Below the pieces are notes generated by a model that saw only the letters and a list, made by a program, of their open reading frames with translations, did no database searches and had not been told where the DNA came from. Shown one piece after another: positions 5,508 to 7,274 of a DNA stretch of 7,274 nt. Both the position numbers and the translations under genes were made by a program. Position 1 is the stretch's first letter. Every line of letters begins with the position of its first letter. This DNA comes from an uncultured Desulfobacterales bacterium (GTDB lineage: Bacteria > Desulfobacterota > Desulfobacteria > Desulfobacterales > JAFDCJ01): positions 1-7,274 of the forward strand of contig CALZJV010000305.1 in assembly GCA_945787595.1 (NCBI GenBank), read 5' to 3'.

Positions 5508-6706
5508 GATCCCTTCTTCAACTCCAGTCTGGCAATGACTTCACGATGGACTTCATCGGGGCCGTCGGCCAAACGTAAGGTGCGAATATGGGCATAGGCG
5601 GCTGCCAGCCAGGTATCGTCACACACCCCCATGCCGCCGTGGGCCTGGATGGCGCGATCGATGACTTTTAAGGCCATGGTCGGGGCCACCACTTTGATTT
5701 CACCGATCTCGATGCGGGAGACCTTGTTGCCGACGGTGTCCATGCGGTGGGCCGCATACAGGGTCAATAGCCGGGATTGGTCGATTTCACAGCGGGACTT
5801 GGCGATATCCTGACGAATTTGGCCCATCTCCGCCAGGGTTTTGCCGAAGGCCTCGCGGGATTTGACCCGGCGGCACATTTCTTCCAACGCTCTTTCCGCC
5901 ACGCCGATGGTGCGCATGCAGTGATGGATACGGCCGGGCCCCAGCCGGCCCTGGGCAATTTCGAAACCGCGGCCCTCTCCAAGAAGTATATTGGATGCCG
6001 GCACGCGCACATCCTTGAATTCGATCTCGCCGTGTCCATGGGGCGCGCTGTCATAGCCGAATACCGGCAGCATGCGCTTGATTTCAACCCCGGGAGTGTC
6101 ACGAGGGACCAGGATCATGGACTGCTGCCGGTAGGGATGCCCCTGGGGGTCGGTTTTTCCCATGAAAATGTAAATCTCACAGCGCGGATCGCCGGCACCC
6201 GACGACCACCATTTACGGCCGTCGATCACATATTCGTCGCCGTCGCGCACAATGGCGGCTTCGATGTTGCGGGCATCCGACGAGGCCACCTGGGGTTCGG
6301 TCATACAAAAAGCCGACCGGATTTCGCCCGCCAAAAGAGGTTTGAGCCATTTTTCTTTCTGTTCCTCGCTGCCGTACCGAACCAATGTTTCCATGTTGCC
6401 GGTGTCCGGAGCGGCGCAGTTGAAGACCTCCGGTGCCCAGGGAACCCGGCCCATGATTTCACAAAGCGGTGCATATTCCAGATTAGTGAGTCCGGCCCCG
6501 TATTCGCTTTCCGGCAGGAAAAGGTTCCACAAACCCTCGGCTTTGGCTTTCTCTTTGAGCTCTTCTATCAGGGGAAGGACCTTCCAGCGATCGCCTTCAT
6601 TTAACTGGCGGTAATATTCCCTCTCATTGGGATAGATATGGGTGTCCATGAATGCTTTAAGCCGTTGCTGTAAATCCTTGATCTTATCTGAAAAATCAAT
6701 AAACAT
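5504..6706 (-). CDS. Acyl-CoA dehydrogenase, ACAD10/11-type
   Basis: This is a cytosolic FAD enzyme of the acyl-CoA dehydrogenase superfamily, 400 residues as usual. In order: an N-terminal helical domain (about 1-125), a beta domain with the flavin-contacting [15 protein letters not shown] (133-147) and WWSSGAG (166-172), then the C-terminal helical domain with [13 protein letters not shown] (253-265), QAHGGMG (354-360) and the terminal [19 protein letters not shown]. The ADGPDEVH motif (380-387) is typical of the ACAD10/11 subgroup and puts Asp381 where medium-chain enzymes carry the catalytic Glu of YEGT. The ATG at 6706 is chosen because GGAGG (complement of 6715-6719) lies 8 nt upstream. 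The ATG at 6712 would be only 2 nt from it, and the frame further upstream to 6826 reads through a leader hairpin and has no family similarity. It heads a coupled pair with the phosphotransferase. Likely substrates are 4-phospho- or branched acyl-CoAs, by inference from ACAD11 and LvaC. Confidence 0.93.
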   Translation of the reverse strand: MFIDFSDKIKDLQQRLKAFMDTHIYPNEREYYRQLNEGDRWKVLPLIEELKEKAKAEGLWNLFLPESEYGAGLTNLEYAPLCEIMGRVPWAPEVFNCAAPDTGNMETLVRYGSEEQKEKWLKPLLAGEIRSAFCMTEPQVASSDARNIEAAIVRDGDEYVIDGRKWWSSGAGDPRCEIYIFMGKTDPQGHPYRQQSMILVPRDTPGVEIKRMLPVFGYDSAPHGHGEIEFKDVRVPASNILLGEGRGFEIAQGRLGPGRIHHCMRTIGVAERALEEMCRRVKSREAFGKTLAEMGQIRQDIAKSRCEIDQSRLLTLYAAHRMDTVGNKVSRIEIGEIKVVAPTMALKVIDRAIQAHGGMGVCDDTWLAAAYAHIRTLRLADGPDEVHREVIARLELKKGS

Positions 6707-6714
6707 ATACATGA

Positions 6715-6719
6715 CCTCC
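6715..6719 (-). promoter_or_regulatory. Ribosome binding site deciding the dehydrogenase start
   Basis: On the - strand AGAGGAGGTC precedes two in-frame ATGs. The core GGAGG is 2 nt from the first (6712) and 8 nt from the second (6706). The 8-nt spacing is normal, so the protein should begin MFIDFSDKI. Confidence 0.75.
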
Positions 6720-6752
6720 TCTTTTAAAAAGCTAAAATGATTTCCGGCTCCC

Positions 6753-6775
6753 ATCCGGCTTTTATGATGCCGGAT
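6753..6775 (-). promoter_or_regulatory. Leader hairpin of the dehydrogenase operon
   Basis: ATCCGGC (6753-6759) and GCCGGAT (6769-6775) form a perfect 7-bp stem around a 9-nt loop, 47-69 nt upstream of the start codon in the mRNA leader. A second CCGGCT copy (6744-6749) next to it could compete for pairing. No known riboswitch is recognised. It may be a simple mRNA-stabilising stem or a protein-binding site. Confidence 0.4.
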
Positions 6776-6782
6776 AAATCGG

Positions 6783-6903
6783 AAATAACAAATTACAAGC
6801 ACCAAATTACAATATCCAAATCTCAAAAAAAATCAAACGCCAATTGTTTGGAATTTTGAAATTAGGTCATTGCGAATTGTTTGATATTTGTGATTTGTTA
6901 TTT
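6783..6903. repeat. AT-rich fold-back repeat, about 120 bp
   Basis: The ends 6783-6798 and 6888-6903 are reverse complements at 15 of 16 positions (AAATAACAAATTACAA against its complement). The interior continues as a looser inverted repeat built from CCAAAT/ATTTGG-like words, with a centre near 6835-6850 where CAAAC and GTTTG face each other. It has no open frame and no T-tract terminator form. It resembles the AT-rich CAAATT-type dispersed repeats of environmental bacterial genomes; family membership needs a genome-wide search. Confidence 0.6.
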
Positions 6904-6930
6904 GAAATTTTTTAATTGCTGAAACCTCAA

Positions 6931-6961
6931 CCCAGAACCTGGGACTGCTCAGTTTAGGTTC
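6931..6961. repeat. Short overlapping inverted repeats upstream of the dehydrogenase
   Basis: CCCAG (6931-6935) and CTGGG (6939-6943) form a tight hairpin. The overlapping GAACCT (6935-6940) can instead pair with AGGTTC (6956-6961). A near-identical direct pair GC(T/A)GAAACCTC lies at 6918-6928 and 6974-6984. This could be a regulator-binding region about 230 nt upstream of the operon start. No clear promoter was found with it on the - strand. Confidence 0.25.
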
Positions 6962-7149
6962 CAATATCCTTTAGCAGAAACCTCCCGATTCCTTCAAGTT
7001 TTTTCGCATATCACATTTTTGAATCCCTGGGCGGCAACAATAATGTTTTGCAGTATTATCTATACCTTATTAAAATACACTATATATTGTGCTTATAATG
7101 CTCTTGACATACAATTTATTTTCGGTCATGTATGGCAAATTTAAACCTA

Positions 7150-7256
7150 GGTTGAGCGGTTCAGCCTGCGACGAGCCCTTCGGTCGTGAGCCCTTCGGTC
7201 GTGAGCCCTTCGGTCGTGAGCTCAGGGTCGAACGGATCAGCCGAGTCGGGTTCAAC
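7150..7256. repeat. GC-rich composite repeat with three 15-bp tandem copies
   Basis: GAGCCCTTCGGTCGT is present three times without a mismatch (7173-7187, 7188-7202, 7203-7217) and the next GAG begins a fourth. Flanking sequences are related: GAGCGGTTCAGCC (about 7154-7166) recurs as GAACGGATCAGCC (7229-7241), and GTTGAGC at the left is nearly complementary to GTTCAAC at 7250-7256. The CTCAGGGTCGAACGG portion recalls the widespread dispersed palindrome containing CCCTGAGC and TCGAAGGG. A small hairpin TTCAAC/GTTGAA (7251-7256 and 7264-7269) sits at the edge, and the element may continue beyond the window. Confidence 0.65.
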
Positions 7257-7274
7257 GTTTCGGGTTGAAAAAGC

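Larger units (their letters stand above)
6707..7274. other. Non-coding right end of the window
   Basis: No convincing gene is seen on either strand. It holds the dehydrogenase leader, the AT-rich fold-back, short inverted repeats, a strongly AT-rich stretch (about 7040-7150) and the GC-rich composite repeat at the edge. The AT-rich stretch contains a consensus-like TATAAT (7094-7099) and a TTGACA (7104-7109) on the + strand. They are not spaced as one promoter: the first lacks a good -35 and the second a good -10. They might serve a gene beyond the window. Confidence 0.55.

Noticed and set aside
5777..6604. A long 275-codon open frame on the + strand
   Set aside because: It lies entirely antisense to the well-supported acyl-CoA dehydrogenase and shows no recognisable motif; it is a codon-bias shadow.
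6707..6826. N-terminal extension of the acyl-CoA dehydrogenase by 40 residues
   Set aside because: It would be translated from the leader and its hairpin, lacks similarity to the family, and the strong Shine-Dalgarno site sits at the correct distance only from the ATG at 6706.
7094..7132. Promoter from TATAAT and TTGACA words on the + strand
   Set aside because: TATAAT precedes TTGACA, and neither has a properly spaced partner hexamer. It is mentioned only as part of the non-coding region.
7173..7217. CRISPR array, suggested by regular short repeats
   Set aside because: The copies are 15 bp, directly abutting with no spacers, and no cas gene is present.
7070..7255. A 61-codon open frame on the - strand with a repeated RPKGS-like pentapeptide
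   Set aside because: The peptide repeat is only the 15-bp tandem array read in frame. There is no ribosome binding site, no family resemblance, and the rest lies in AT-rich non-coding sequence.

Overview
Most of this 7.3-kb window is ordinary chromosomal catabolic sequence from an anaerobe-like bacterium. The best guess is a Desulfobacterota (deltaproteobacterial) lineage. That guess rests on the gene mix (iron-dependent alcohol dehydrogenase, acyl-CoA dehydrogenase with its kinase-like partner) and on intergenic gaps full of imperfect fold-back and GC-rich palindromic repeats. No rRNA or tRNA gene is present to confirm it, so it is an inference. Genes occupy both strands and the gaps between them are unusually repeat-rich.

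Layout. Positions 1-969 (+) hold the C-terminal five-sixths of an iron-containing alcohol dehydrogenase whose start lies before the window. A repeat-bearing gap follows, then a two-gene toxin-antitoxin operon on the + strand: a Phd/YefM-type antitoxin (1425-1721) overlapping by 8 nt a PIN-domain, VapC-like toxin (1714-2181). It has a recognisable promoter, a good Shine-Dalgarno site and a strong hairpin terminator. This operon is AT-richer than its neighbours and lies between two related GC-rich palindromic elements, so it looks like an acquired cassette. A repeat-filled convergent gap (2182-2707) separates it from four genes on the - strand.

Read in their own direction, the - strand genes are an acyl-CoA dehydrogenase (6706-5504), a phosphotransferase of the aminoglycoside-phosphotransferase (APH) fold whose ATG overlaps the dehydrogenase stop by 4 nt (5507-4467), a histidine-phosphatase-family enzyme (4339-3791) and an SMP-30/gluconolactonase-family protein (3553-2708). 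The first two are a tight translationally coupled pair. They match the two halves of the eukaryotic ACAD10/ACAD11 fusion proteins and the LvaA/LvaC pair of levulinate catabolism, in which a 4-hydroxyacyl-CoA is phosphorylated and then converted to an enoyl-CoA. A lactonase-family enzyme could supply 4-hydroxyacids from gamma-lactones, and the phosphatase could act on phosphorylated intermediates. That four-gene pathway is a hypothesis; only the coupling of the first two genes is strongly supported.

The right end (6707-7274) has no convincing gene. It holds the leader of the dehydrogenase operon with a small hairpin, a roughly 120-bp AT-rich fold-back repeat, an AT-rich stretch, and a composite GC-rich repeat containing three perfect 15-bp tandem copies.
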